NCBI RefSeq assembly: GCF_033118175.1
Contig: NC_083685.1
Location: forward strand, 118,242,501-118,306,500
Direction: 5' to 3'
Length of the DNA stretch: 64,000 nucleotides
Source: Dama dama
Lineage: Eukaryota > Chordata > Mammalia > Artiodactyla > Cervidae
The notes under the pieces were generated by a model. The model worked only from the letters and a program-made list of their open reading frames with translations. It was not told where the DNA came from and did not search any database. Position 1 is the stretch's first letter. Each line of letters opens with the position of its first letter. A program made the translations under genes and the position numbers. Below are positions 9,621 through 21,480 of this stretch, piece by piece.

Positions 9621-10103
9621 TCACAAATTTGCATTATAAAGTAGAAAACATAGTTGCAGTTTTTAAAAATAAAACAGCCAAGAGTTAACCTAAATTATTA
9701 TATTTAAGTAATAAATACTTTCTCATTCTGCTGTCTTGTTTAAAAGCCTCTGAACTGAACACAAGCTGCCAACTTCTACTTCAAAAGCAGACAATATCTG
9801 CAATTTGATTCAACTTAACATTTGTTATAAAACCAGACAGGCACAAAATCTAAGTATATTTTTGCCACAGGTCCTTAGCGTGTTTGTTTTTATATTACAT
9901 ATGTATCTAATGTCCAAAACTCCAAGGTGATTAGCATAATACTGCAAAATGGAAGCTACTGATTTTTCTGTGATTTTAAGAAAAATTTTACTAGGCAAAA
10001 CAAAGCCTCAAGAATATACAGTATTATTAAACTCAATTGCCATTAGTATATAAACATAATTCTCAAACACATACACACATCCCCTCAAAAAATACATATT
10101 AAC
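9621..10103. other. Unassigned AT-rich intronic sequence
   Basis: No gene or repeat recognised. Confidence 0.45.
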
Positions 10104-10137
10104 TGTGTGTGTGTGTGTCTGTGTGTGTGCGTGCGCG
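10104..10137 (+). repeat. (TG)n/(CG) microsatellite
   Basis: An imperfect TG repeat with a tct interruption and a gcgtgcgcgc end, directly abutting an antisense Bov-tA tail. Confidence 0.85.
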
Positions 10138-10250
10138 CTTAGTTGTGTCCAACTCTTCTGTGACCCCATGGACTACAGCCCTCCAGGCTCCTCTGTCCAT
10201 GGGATTTTCCAAGTAAGAGTACTAGAGTGGCTTGCCACTTCCTACTCCAA
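10138..10250 (-). mobile_element. BovA part of a Bov-tA, antisense, truncated
   Basis: Contains ccccatggactacagccctc and gagtggcttgccacttccta; the tRNA-like head is missing. Confidence 0.8.
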
Positions 10251-10895
10251 TATTAACTATACTAGTTGGCAACTATAAAGGAAACATTATAACAAGCTAT
10301 AAACACAGAGCTGTCATAAAACTATCCTTCAAATTGAAATTTCAAACACAGAAAAAAGTACTCATAAAAGTATTTCAAATAGATAACCTTTATAGATTAT
10401 CTGAACAGAGAAAAATACTCATTATAGAAAGGGGTATCATACTGCTTTTGTAGCCCCAAAAGGGAGGGGCTATTTGAACTTGTTTCCTTACAATATAACC
10501 TAACCTACAGCTATGAAATTCCATATGTGTGCTTCTATTTCATACAGAAGTATACATTTTTAGGGTTCTGAGAAACATGTTAAAACTTTTCCAGTTACTA
10601 AAAAAGATTTAAGTCCAAAAATCAATTGTCACACTAGACTAAAGCATCTCAGCACTATTTTTAAAAATGAAAAGCATTATGGAAGAATTCTGAAGTACAG
10701 ATTAGACATCTTTCCTGCCCTGAAGAATTTCATAGTCTAGTTGGGAAGCCGGGACTGAGAAACATAAAACAACTACTATCAAATTGATGCTGAACAATTA
10801 GTTCAAAACCACCAAAACATTTGTAGCCAGCACAAAAGACAGTCCTAAAATAGAGTTCAATTAACAGAACAAGTATTCGTCAAGCACACATGTAT
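10251..10895. other. Unassigned intronic sequence
   Basis: AT-rich. The part near 10700-10820 looks like an old mammalian repeat (gaagaatttcatagtctagt), but I cannot name it. Confidence 0.4.
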
Positions 10896-10906
10896 ATGAA
10901 GGCACT

Positions 10907-11028
10907 GCGTTAGTCACTCAGTCGTGTCCAACTCTTTGCGACCCCCACGGACTATAGCCTGCCAGGCTCCTCTGTCCATGGGATTTCCCAGGCAAGAATA
11001 CTGGAGTGGGTTGCCATTTCTTTCTCCA
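10907..11028 (-). mobile_element. BovA-type SINE, antisense, with target duplication
   Basis: Carries gttagtcactcagtcgtgtc and ggagtgggttgccatttctt. The 11-bp direct repeat ATGAAGGCACT (10896-10906 and 11029-11039) shows that it inserted in this short form. Confidence 0.92.
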
Positions 11029-11039
11029 ATGAAGGCACT

Positions 11040-12259
11040 ATGTGTAGAAAATAAACACCGTAACTATGTTATATCATCCAGCAAGGCACAAACAGGCACA
11101 ATAGAACGCGTTAAGTGCCTTAAGTACAAAGAGTTCTGAGATTCCAGAGGAAAGAACTCAAACTAGCTTCTAATTTGAAGAAGCTCTACAAGGGAGGTAT
11201 AACTTTAACTGAACTCTAGGCTGGGTATGGTTTTTAACCAATAGAGATGACACTAGAGAACGGATAACCCAGGAGGAAGAAACAAAGGTGAAATTTTAAA
11301 ATGAAAGGGGCAAGCTATATGAGAGGATAAAAAAGAACACCTTTTTTAGATGTTTTAAAGAAGTTCTCTAGAACCAAGGGAAAAGATTAAGACTTAAAAG
11401 GCAGACTGGATTAATTATTGGAACGGCTTGAATGACAAGCTAAGAAGTCTGGATCTTATCCTGTCAACAAAAAGGAGATACTAAAGGTTTCTGAGCAGGA
11501 GAAAAACCTGATCAAAGTGAAGCTCTAGGTAAGATTAACCTGACAGTGATATCCAGAATTAGCTGCAGGACAAAGGTCTCAAAGCAGAACAACCATTTGT
11601 TAACTACAGCAACCATCTCAGTCTGACGTAATAGGGACTGGATTATGGTAGTGGAATGAGTAAGAACGGGAAAGGAAGGATAGGTTGAGAGATTTCAAAG
11701 AAAAAGTAGGGCTTCAGAATGAGGGCTGGAAGAAATGGGGAATTAACTATACAGGAAGTTTCCTAAATACAAATAAGTTCTGTTCTGAGAATGCATTTAT
11801 AAGTCCAATTTATTCTTATGTCTAAAGTTAGCCTGTTCTTAAGTCTAAAGTACCCAGCTAACACAACTAGCTATATAGTATATAGGTTTATAATACTTTT
11901 CACACAAATGATACATAAAAACATAGAACATTTTTAATCTTAGAGTATAGTACCTTGAAAACTATAGTAGAGTGGAACAGCAGGCATACAGGGACTGACA
12001 TTGAGTGAACAGGCAAGAAGAGTTACGGACTGGAGGAGGGAAAGGAAAGGGGAGAGAGCAGAGTTGAAGGACCGTCAGCCACAGGGGACGGAGGAGAAGC
12101 TGCAATTTCACTCACACCTGACACTGAGGGAATGCACGTTTGTATCTTTGAAAGTTCACAACTTGAAGATTTGCATGTAGGGAACTTACTGTAAATCTAA
12201 AATTCCTTATTTAAAAATGTTTACTACTATGTAGTAAACATTAAAACTGTTTATCCGAC
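11040..12259. other. Intronic sequence, probably old repeat remnants
   Basis: Blocks such as aagtctggatcttatcctgt and gagcaggagaaaaacctgat (11440-11520) recur in old mammalian interspersed repeats, but I cannot assign a family. No coding signal. Confidence 0.35.
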
Positions 12260-12335
12260 TCCCTATCGGATAAAATCCAGACTCCTTAGCCTGTCATTTA
12301 AGTCACTGTACAATCACACCTCAGGTACTCCCCTT
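12260..12335 (+). mobile_element. L2 fragment
   Basis: ccagactccttagcctgtca followed by tttaagtcactgtacaatca is a known L2 3' region signature. Confidence 0.55.
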
Positions 12336-12361
12336 TCTTCCCCTCCCTACTCTATTGTACT

Positions 12362-12567
12362 GGCGTCCCTGGTGGCTCAGCAGTAAGGAATCCACCTGCC
12401 AATCCAGGACACACAGGTTCAATCCCTGGATCAGGAAGAGCCCCTGGGGAAGGACAAGGCAGCCCACTCCAGTATTCCTGTACGGTAGACCCTGTGGATG
12501 CGGAGGAGCCTGGCAGGCTACCACCCATGTGGCCACAAAGAGTCGGACACAACTGGGCACACACACA
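12362..12567 (+). mobile_element. Bov-tA SINE
   Basis: tRNA-like head (gtccctggtggctcagcagt), B-box-like ggttcaatccc, BovA body, ending agagtcggacacaactgggc with a CA tail. Confidence 0.88.
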
Positions 12568-12569
12568 GG

Positions 12570-13350
12570 GAGATTCCTTAAAAAACCGAAAACAAGAGTT
12601 ACCATCTATTCCAGCAATCCTACTCTGGCATACATCCAGAAAGGAAAAGAAACTAATTCAAAAAGAAACATGTTCACAGCAACACTATTTACAACAACCG
12701 AAACACAGAAGCACCGAAATGTCCACTGAGAGCAGACTGGACACAGAAGACGTGGCACACAGACACAGCGTGACACTGCTCAGCTGTAAGAGAAGAATGA
12801 AAGATTCATTTGCAGCAACATGGATGAGCTTTTGATGATCATACTAAGTGGAGTAAATCAGAGAAAGACAAATATCATATATCAAGTATGTGTGGAATCG
12901 TAAATGATTCAAATGAACTTATTTACAGAACAGAGACAGGGAATTCCCTGGCAGTCCAGATTCGCTGCTTTCACTGCCCGGCCTGCGTTTGATCCCTTCT
13001 TGGGGAACTAAGATTTCCACAAGTCACATAACACAGCCAGAAACAAAACAGAAACAGACTCACAGACACAGAAAACAAACTCATGGTTAACGAAGAGAAA
13101 GGGGAGAAAAGGATAAATGAGGAGTTTGGAATTAACAGACACACACTACTACATATAAAACAGATAAGCAACAAGGACCTGTTGCATAGCAAAAGCAGCT
13201 ATAGTCAGTATCTTATAATAACCTAGAATGGAAAGAATCTGGAAAAGTGTGTGTGTGTATGTACACAATATATAAAACTCAATCACTCTGCTCTACACCT
13301 GAAACTAACACAACACTGTAAATCAACTATAGTTCAATTTTTTTAAAAAG
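12570..13350 (+). mobile_element. L1 ORF2 3' end and 3' UTR, split by a CHR-2
   Basis: L1 blocks: attccagcaatcctactctg, tgttcacagcaacactattt, aacatggatgagcttttgat, then the 3' UTR aacaaggacctgttgcatag and a T/A-rich end. The CHR-2 at 12940-13052 separates the two parts. Confidence 0.75.
12940..13052 (+). mobile_element. CHR-2 SINE nested in L1
   Basis: Head ggaattccctggcagtccag, then gcgtttgatcccttcttggg and gaactaagatttccacaagt. The imperfect flanks cagagacag and cagaaacag are a likely duplicated target. Confidence 0.8.
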
Positions 13351-14295
13351 AAACTGTTTAGGGAGTAGATGGAAATTAATCATTTCCCTGTACAGTCTTT
13401 TGTACAATTTGCCATACATATACATTTAGCTTACTCAATGTTTTCAACTTCTAAAAATCATGCATAAGAGATAAAAAAAAAACAAAACTGAGTAACAACC
13501 TGTTTCTTCAAGACACCTCAAAATCAATCACAGTATCAGACCAAATCTTAAGCCTTTTTCTTTCCCCCCCTCCAAATTTTGGCCTCACAGCAGAGCTTAC
13601 AGGATCTCTGCTGACTGAGCAGGGAACCCAGCCACTGCAGGGAGAGCACCACCACCACCAGACCACCAAGGAACTCCCGCGTCCTGAGTCTTGCTTCTTC
13701 AAGGTTCAAGCCAAAGAACTACCCCAAGGCAACACTCATCTTTCTCCTCCTTACTGTGTAGCAAAGTTTGAAACCTTTAAATAGAGAAAAAGGGCAAAGA
13801 AAGTCCTTGACTGCATGTCAATATAATTTTTTTAATAATTTTTTTTTTTAATTTTGGAAAAAGAAAGTAACATTCCCACTAAAACACATTTCTGGGCCAC
13901 ATACTATTAAAAAAAGAAAATGTTTCAATATAATTCCAAAATGTAAGATAATGTGAGTAATGATTTATTTTTCTAAACAGTGATTTTCTAAATTTCTAAA
14001 ATGTTTCTGTATTATTTTATAATCAGTTTTTCTTAAACAATGTTACAAACTGACAATAATCTCAACCTTAACAATACATCCTAATGGACTTAAACTGAGG
14101 ACTGATTATTTAATAAATAAGCTTAGATTTCTCCTTTTTTGCTTGATGCAGATTATACAAAGTAAGTCCCTGCCCCCAAGGGGGTTTCAGCCTAGTAAGA
14201 GACAAAATATAGCCTAAAATTCAGTAGTTGCTCAAGAGAGAAGTCACAGAAAGATACACTAGTCCTTAAGTTTTATTTCCAAAATCAACTAAAAG
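13351..14295. other. Mostly unassigned; antisense CHR-2 piece at 13605-13680
   Basis: A cagggaacccagccactgca to ccaccaaggaactcccgc stretch is the antisense head half of a CHR-2. The remainder is AT-rich with no recognised feature. Confidence 0.45.
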
Positions 14296-14306
14296 CTTAG
14301 GAATGT

Positions 14307-14423
14307 GTTAGTTGCTCAGCTAAGTCCAACTATTTGTAACCCCACAGACTATATAGGCTACCCACTTCAGTATTCTTGCCTGGGGTCGAAAAGAGTCGGA
14401 GACGACTGAGAGACTAACACACA
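14307..14423. mobile_element. Tail-to-tail BovA palindrome with target duplication
   Basis: About 50 bp of antisense BovA 3' end (gtgttagttgctcagctaag) is joined to about 75 bp of sense BovA 3' end (gtcggagacgactgagagac, then taacacac). The two arms can pair. The whole 117-bp unit is flanked by an 11-bp direct repeat CTTAGGAATGT (14296-14306 and 14424-14434), so it looks like a single insertion that was already rearranged. Confidence 0.8.
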
Positions 14424-14807
14424 CTTAGGAATGTATGTTCTACCCTACACTTATTTAAGGCTTCAATGCTAAAATGCATTTAAACTGAAATTCAAACTAC
14501 AAGAATACAAGACTCCGAAACAATCATTAAGATATTACTAACCAGGACAGAAAAGGAGATTTACATTCCAGAAAAAATTCAACACAGTAAATTAAACAAC
14601 CCAAGTTGTCTCCCTAAACATTCATTCAACAACTGCCCCACCTCAAAAAAATATAAAATGTGTGTGAGATGCACCCTTTAATCTTTTAAAAATGTTTCTA
14701 GAATTTCTATTTTTCTGTTTTTCCCTTTACAAACAGAGAAGTACAAAAGTACATCATTTTATTCTTCATAATGATGAGGACTATTTGAAATGTCTCATTT
14801 TAAGTTA

Positions 14808-15200
14808 GTCATTTTTTTTATTGCCGTATAGTTGCTGTACTCAGATGCTCAGTCATGTCCAACTCTTTGCACTGCATCCCGGCAGGCTCCAATATCCACG
14901 GGATTTCCCAGACAAGAATACTGGAGTAGGGTGCGATTTCCTCCTCCAGGGGCTCTTCCTGACCCAGGGATTGAACCCAAGTATCCTGCATCTCCTGAAC
15001 TGCAGGCATATTCTTTACCAGCTAAATCATCAGGGAAGCGTTATGTAAGTTACAGGTTTACAGTTCAGTGATTCACAATTTTTAAAGGTTAAACTCCACT
15101 TATAGCTATTATAAAATATGGGCTACACTCCCCATGTTATACAAAATATCCTTGTCGCCTATTTTATACCTAAACAAACTTCTTAAAGGTCTACATATCC
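14808..15200 (-). mobile_element. L1 3' UTR, antisense, split by a Bov-tA
   Basis: Resembles the complement of artiodactyl L1 3' UTR: ttttattgccgtatagttgc on the left, then gtaagttacaggtttacagt and cagtgattcacaatttttaa on the right. Confidence 0.7.
14838..15040 (-). mobile_element. Bov-tA SINE, antisense, nested in L1
   Basis: From cagatgctcagtcatgtcca to ctaaatcatcagggaagc, with the BovA body gaatactggagtagggtgcg. Confidence 0.88.
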
Positions 15201-15729
15201 CAGGTTAAAGGTAATTTTAGAGCTTGGTTCTCAGCCAGCTCTGAAACTTGGGTGTTTTCTATCAGCAAGTATTTTAGCAATAAAGCCATAAGGTAATTGA
15301 CAAAAGTAAAGAAAAAAGAATCTGACAAATAAAAGTGATCAATGGGACTAACAAAAGACTATCAAGCTCAAAATTCTTTAAACGTGCCGTGTCTCTTACC
15401 TGCAAAACTGTCAGACACTAAAAAAATTGATAATGTCTGTCATTGGCAACTTTTTTTTTTTTTTTTTTGCAAGTTTGGCTTTTGTTTATAAATAAGAGTC
15501 CCAACACAGACCCTCTTCCAAGAAAAAATACACAAATGCTGGATAGCTTCCAGAGTCTTCTTCCCTGGACTTTAGGTGTACAAGACTTCCCTTTCTCTCT
15601 CTGCCTTTCCCTTTGTGTGCAAGGGCATATACAACCACCCATGTATCACTCTTTAATAGTATGTTCCCTCATTTTGATGGACATATCCTTCAGTAGCTTC
15701 CTAAAAAAGGTTAAGTAGAAAAAATTGGC
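15201..15729. other. Unassigned intronic sequence with a T run
   Basis: A T run at 15451-15468 is the only clear landmark; no gene recognised. Confidence 0.45.
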
Positions 15730-15757
15730 GGGGGGGGGGGGGGGGGCCGTGGGGGGG
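15730..15757 (+). repeat. G homopolymer (17 G, then 7 G)
   Basis: 17 G residues at 15730-15746 are followed by ccgt and 7 G residues at 15751-15757. It could form a G-quadruplex and is also a common place for sequencing error. Confidence 0.9.
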
Positions 15758-16600
15758 ATCTGGCATGCCTCATCATGCAGCTTTATTCTGCCTTCATACT
15801 TGATGAGCAAATGGTTCTAGGCTAGAAGTCCTCTTTCCTCAGAATTCCAAAGGCACTGCTCAACTGTCTTCTCAGTTCTGATACTGCCATTGAGAGTCAG
15901 TGCCCCCTCTAATTTTCCATGTTCAAGTGACAGTTTAAGGAGTGGTGAGGCCCGTCTCCCCCACCAAGCAACTGGTACCTTTCACTGGAAGGTGTCTAGC
16001 AGGGAGACTAAGCTGCTTCATTAGACACTGAATACCAGCATTTATCAGGGCTTTCTCGGGAGCTGTCCAATATTTTCCAGAGAAGACTTCTTCATAAAGG
16101 GGAACAGATTTAACTGGGTGCTAGTGTTGGTGGAGCTGAGCAGTACAGGGAGGCTGGGGAAAAGTGTTGCCGGTCCCCTCATTTTCAGGGGAGCATTTCT
16201 CCCCTCCCTATCTTCCACACTACCAGGTATCCCTGGCGCTTGGAGTCAATCTGGTTAACTTTCTCCACAAAATGTCTTTAACTTTCTCTGAGGATTGAGG
16301 AAGAACAGTCACCAGGTTGCCTGGAATAATGTACAGAAATATAGAACCTTTGACAGATTTTAAATCATTTCTCGTTTTCAGCCTCACATCTCATCTGCAC
16401 CCCCCAAAGAAACCTGGTGACTCCAATCCCTGAGTCTTTTCATGAGATCTCAGATATAAGGTAGCTGGAATACAGCAACGATTTGGCATGCCCTCTGCAA
16501 CTACTTTATATTCTACATTCTCTGCTAAATCACCTGCTCCAACCCTCTTCCTTCTCCCCCAGATTTTCTGACATCACTTATTTGCCGTCTCCTCTTCTGT
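15758..16600 (-). mobile_element. Possible old L1 3' region, antisense
   Basis: The stretch ctcagaattccaaaggcact followed by gctcaactgtcttctcagtt resembles a motif common in old mammalian L1. The rest is too diverged to place, so limits are a guess. Confidence 0.3.
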
Positions 16601-17024
16601 TTTTTTTTTTTTTGCTCTTATAGGTGTATATGCTATTTTTACCCATTTACTATCACTGAATGGGGTTTGGGAAAGAACAGAAATAAATGTTTGTTCAATC
16701 CCCCATGCTTAAAAAGACAGCACAGTACTTGAATCACTTTTATTTGATGCTAATATACATCCCAGGATCATCCAGGTTTTGTGGAGCCTGGAGTTCATAC
16801 AGTTTGGGGGCCCCATTTTAGAGTAAGAATACAAAATTACGTATGAAAGTATTCAATTTTGAATGAGAAATCATAAATTTGAACAAGCTGATAAATATCA
16901 AACATTATAAAAGCCAGAAAAGAATACTTTTGCTAACTGACAACCCTATAAAATCTCTTTTTCCTAGTTTTTTGGCTGCATACTCACTGAGTGCCTCTTC
17001 CCCTGTGACAGGGGACTTTCTACA

Positions 17025-17805
17025 ATTTGTTTTGAGATAGCTGTCACATAATATAAAATTCACCATTTTAAACTGCGCGATGTTCCCAATGCTGTACAAC
17101 CACCACCCCGATCTAACTCCAGAAGGAAACCCCACACCAGGGAAGCCACTCCCAATTCTGCCCTCCCCCGTCGCCGGGCAACCACCCATCCACTTCCTGC
17201 CTTCACAGATCTTCCAACTAGAGTCATACAATGTGTGACCCTTTGTGTCTAAGCTTCTTTCACTCAGCACATCATCTCTGAGGTTCATCCATGGTGGCAC
17301 ATGTATCAGTGCTTCATTCCCTTTTAGAACTGAATAATACTCCATTATATAGATATACCACATTTTATCTATTCATCAGTTAATGAACATTTGGTTTATT
17401 CCCACCCAACTACTTTGCCTATTACGAATAATGTTACAATGAACATTTGTGTACAAGTTTTTGTGTGAACACATGCTTTCAATTTTCTTAGTTATACAGC
17501 TAGGAATGGAATTGTTGAGTCACATGGTAATTCCATGTTCAATTTTTTGAGGAACTGCCAAAATTTTGCCACAGTGGCTCAACCATTTTACATTCCCACC
17601 AACAATGTACGAAAATCCCTGCCAAAGCTTGTCCTCTTCCCACTTTTTATTACAGTCCCCCTAATGGGTGTGAAATGGTATCTCATTGTGATTTGCATCT
17701 CCTCTAGTGACTCACAGTATTGAGCAACTCTCCACAGGCTTATTGTTCACTGGTCTATCTTCTTGGAGAAATGTCTATCACGTCCTTTTCCCATTTTGTG
17801 TTTAT
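17025..17805 (-). mobile_element. Old L1 (L1M type) 3' region, antisense
   Basis: Complement of L1 3' sequence in order: acataatataaaattcacca, gctgtacaaccaccaccccg, actgaataatactccattat, attcccaccaacaatgtacg and gtgtgaaatggtatctcatt. An open stretch on the minus strand (17363-16905) contains the L1-like MEYYSVLKGNE and is an L1 relic. Confidence 0.8.
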
Positions 17806-18200
17806 GTGTTTTTTATTGAAGTATAGCTGACTTGCATTCTTGTACCAACCTCCGCTGTACGGCAAACTGACTCAATGTTACACATATATTCTTTTAATAT
17901 TCTTTTCCATTATGGTTTATCCAGAAAGACCGGATGTAGTTCCCTGTGCTATACAGTAGGACCCTGCTGTTCATCCACGCTAAATGTTAAAAGTTTGCAC
18001 CTACCAACCCTAAACTCACAGTCCACCCCTATCCCTCCCCACCCTGCCTTGGCAACCACAAGTCTGATCTCCAACCACAGACGTATGTTTATTTATAGAC
18101 TCTCAATTCTATCCATGGACCTATTATGTCAATCCTTATGCCAATACCACACTTTCCCATGAGTTTTATAATGTCATTTTCTATAGAGATAACAGAAAAA
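17806..18200 (-). mobile_element. Artiodactyl L1 3' UTR, antisense
   Basis: Contains ttttattgaagtatagctga, ttccctgtgctatacagtag and taccaaccctaaactcacag. It abuts the older L1 to its left, probably as an insertion into or beside it. Confidence 0.7.
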
Positions 18201-19027
18201 TAATTCAATCCTGTCTCTAGCATAGCTGAGCACATTTTTTTGCTGTTATAAAACTTAGAAACTGAGTTTCTTTTAGCACAGGGCCATTATTGGTAATGTT
18301 ATGTAAACTTTTAGGACTGTGGCCAAACTTGGGGAAACGATTAACTATTCTTTTTCATATGAAGATTTAAGATTCAGAAGAATTTTTCACGAACTGGCCT
18401 TTTGGCATCAAATCCTATTTTTCCTCCACTAACTAAGTATTTCAGGTGCCAGATGCCATGGGATACACTCAGGTCACCACACCACCTCCAGGACTGCACA
18501 TTTATGTCACAGTGTCAGATGAGCTAACACAACGTGCAGAACTCCTAGACACTAACCTGTACTAGTTTGGCTAGCAACACCTTGACTATACATGAAGAGA
18601 CTGAGAGACTACCCATAAACATATCCCGCTAAAACCCAACTAAGTGTATCCCCGGGTCAGTCTCCCCAAAGCCAGATGCCCAAACTGCCTACAGCCATTC
18701 CAATGCCACTAACATAAGGAGAAAGCAGCATGATAGAAGGCAAATCAGTGTAAAGAGAGACTGCAATCTTAATTGCTTGTGGTTAAGACATCTTCGCAAC
18801 TTCATATGTGACAATGTACAGGAAATACTGTTTCTTGATCTGGGCACTGCTTATATAGGAGTGTTAGGCTTGTGAAAAGTCTTAAGTTGCAAACTTAAAA
18901 TTTTTGGCACTTTTTCTGTATATATACTAATAAAACAATTTTTTAAAGTGATCATGTGAACTCACTGCCAGCATCTCTCCCACGCCCTCGGATAGAATCC
19001 TGAAAGTTAAGCATCACTGGTTTCACA
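18201..19027. other. Unassigned intronic sequence
   Basis: No gene or clear repeat. Confidence 0.45.
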
Positions 19028-19148
19028 GTAAGTGCAAGTCACTCAATTGTGTCTGACTCTTTGTGATCCCATGGACTATATACAGTCCATGGAATTCTCC
19101 AGGCCAGAATACTGAAGTGGGCAGCCTTTCCCTTCTCCAGGGGATCGT
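19028..19148 (-). mobile_element. BovA fragment, antisense, internally deleted
   Basis: gtcactcaattgtgtctgac to ccttctccaggggatc, with the gcccaccaggctcctctg part missing between 19080 and 19086. Confidence 0.75.
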
Positions 19149-20495
19149 AAACTCACATCTAAATATAGCAAACTAGACATCACAAGATGTGGTTTCTAGG
19201 ATGACCCTGGAGACTTTGGTACTGCCAACTAGCCATAGACTTAGAGAAGACACACATGACTTCCCTGAGCGAGTTATTCACATAAAATGGAAAAGAGGTT
19301 AGACTATAAACTCGAAAACATCTTTGGGGTAGTAGGTCTTCCAGGAAATACAGAGTAACTCCTAAGTGTTTAGTATTATTCTAGCTGAATGAAACACACA
19401 CAGTCTCTGCCCTGCAGAAGCTTCCAACCCAGTACTGATAAAACCGGAGGAAATCTAAATAAAATATCGATTTTAGTTACAAATAATGTCTCATTACTGA
19501 TTAACTGTGACAAATGTAACATACTAACTTAAGATTACTTAGTAATACAAGAAACTGGATAGGGAATATATAGAAAGTGAAAAATCTTCACAATTTTTTC
19601 TGTAAATCTAAAACTAATCTAAAATTTAAAAAAATAAAACTAATCTAAAATTTAACGTTTTTACAAAGACAATAAATATTTAAATATGAATAAATACAAA
19701 AAAGAAGTAAATATGAAAATAAATTACAGCAAGTGCTCTGAAGTTAACAGGATACTGTGATAGAGAATAATGAAGGTAGAAATTACTTTAGACAGTATTT
19801 AGGAACTCTGAAATGATAAACTGACAGAAAAAAATCGTAAGTAACTAGAGAAAGAAGATTACTAAAAAAAAAAGGGGGGGGGTTTGCTTCAGGTGGGAAA
19901 GAGATTGGTCTTTTCAAGAAATCAAAACACAAAGTCACTAAAGCATAATGAGCCAAGGAGAGACAGGGCCAGATTATACAGGATCTTGTGCAAATAATGT
20001 CTATTTCATTCAATGCATAATGGAAAACCACTGGAATGTTTAAGCAGTAGAGTAAAATAATCCAATTTACATTTTTTTTTTTAAATGAAACTCCTCCATG
20101 GAGAATTGATTATAAAAGGTTTAAAGAAAAACAATGCAGACCTGATGAGGGAGCACTAAAACTCTTTGATTATTAGTCCTGAATTACAATATTTTTTCAA
20201 TATAAAACTCATTCCAGAGAATTAAATAATTTAATTCACATATTTTCATCAATTTATTTTATTCAAGTAGTGTCTGCCTTCTTACTTCTCACCAGTCTGC
20301 TTCTGTTTCCACTGAGTATCTGCATCCTTTATAGAAATTTTACCTTTGGATATTAATAACAAATTACCATAGCAAATTATCATCAGCTCTTTTAGAAATT
20401 GTTGAAAATTTCTATGCCATTTGTTAAGTTCTCTGTAATAAAATTCCTGGAAACTTCAAAGGCAGAACATAACTCAATTATAAATGCTGGAAAAT
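19149..20495. other. Unassigned AT-rich intronic sequence
   Basis: No gene. A G run at 19873-19882 and a degraded old-repeat-like block (19940-20040, gccagattatacaggatctt) are the only landmarks. Confidence 0.4.
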
Positions 20496-20955
20496 AGTAT
20501 CAGATCTAGTCAAGGCTATGGTTTTTCCAGCAGACATGTATGGATGTGAGAGTTGGACTGTGAAGAAAGCTGAGCGCCGAAAAATTGATGCTTTTCAAAC
20601 TGTGGTGTTGGAGAAGACACTTGAGAGTCCCTTGGACTGCAAGGAGATTCAACCAGTCCATCCTGAAGATCAGTCCTGGGTGTTCACTGGAAGGACTGAT
20701 GCTGAAGCTGAAACTCCAATACTTTGGCCGCCTCATGCGAAGAGTTGACTCATTGGAAAAAACCCTGATGCTGGGAGGGATTGGGGGCAGGAGGAGAAGG
20801 GGACGACAGAGGATGAGATGGCTGGATGGCATCACCGACTCGACAGACATGAGTTTGAGTAAACTCCGGGAGTTGATGATGGACAGGGAGGCCTGGCATG
20901 CCGCGATTCATGGGGTCACAAAGAGTCGGACACGACTGAACGACTGAACTGAACT
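20496..20955 (+). mobile_element. BovB (RTE LINE) 3' end
   Basis: Sequence runs from gatctagtcaaggctatggt through the C-terminal coding part (peptide-like blocks YGCESWTVKKAE and LKLQYFGRLMRR in two frames) to the BovA-like tail gtcacaaagagtcggacacg. It is 5' truncated and frameshifted. Confidence 0.92.
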
Positions 20956-21089
20956 GAGGATACCAAAGAGCATGGAGTCCAATCCAAAAACCAAAAGTAG
21001 CAGCAGCAGAGGTTGCGACCACTGTCACCTATAATAACTTTTTAAATGACTGTAAATTCTTTTCTTCTACTTTTTTCATCAAGAGATAC

Positions 21090-21480
21090 AGTCAATGCTC
21101 TTTCCCCTTGAATCTAGAAGAGCTTGTAAGTAACTTGCTTGTAGCCAATAAAATGCAACAAGGACTTTCTAAGGCTGAGTCAGAAAAGAAGATGGAGCTT
21201 TCCGCCTTCTTTCCTGACAATTCCTCCCGGTACCCTGAGCCAGTCATGTTAGCAGTTACACTGAAAACCACATGGAAAGGCTCGCAGATGACCTGAAGAG
21301 AGAGAAATGCCCAGCCAGCCACCATCTGAATAAAAATACATGACAGACCCTGCGCCAACACCACCCAACAGAGCCCTTTCCAAACTTGTAACCCACAGAA
21401 ATCACGAGAGAGAAAAAAATTACTGCTTGTTTTAGGCCCTTAAGTTTTGGAGTAATTTTTTATGCAGCAATTCTAACAAG
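21090..21480 (+). mobile_element. Old MaLR-type LTR (MLT1-like)
   Basis: Contains gaatctagaagagcttgtaa and a late ttaggcccttaagttttgga block followed by attttttatgcagcaattct, which I associate with MLT1-class LTR ends. Family assignment is tentative. Confidence 0.45.

Noticed and set aside
16905..17363. 152-codon minus-strand frame
   Set aside because: It is decayed L1 3' sequence; the MEYYSVLKGNE-type block identifies it as an L1 relic.
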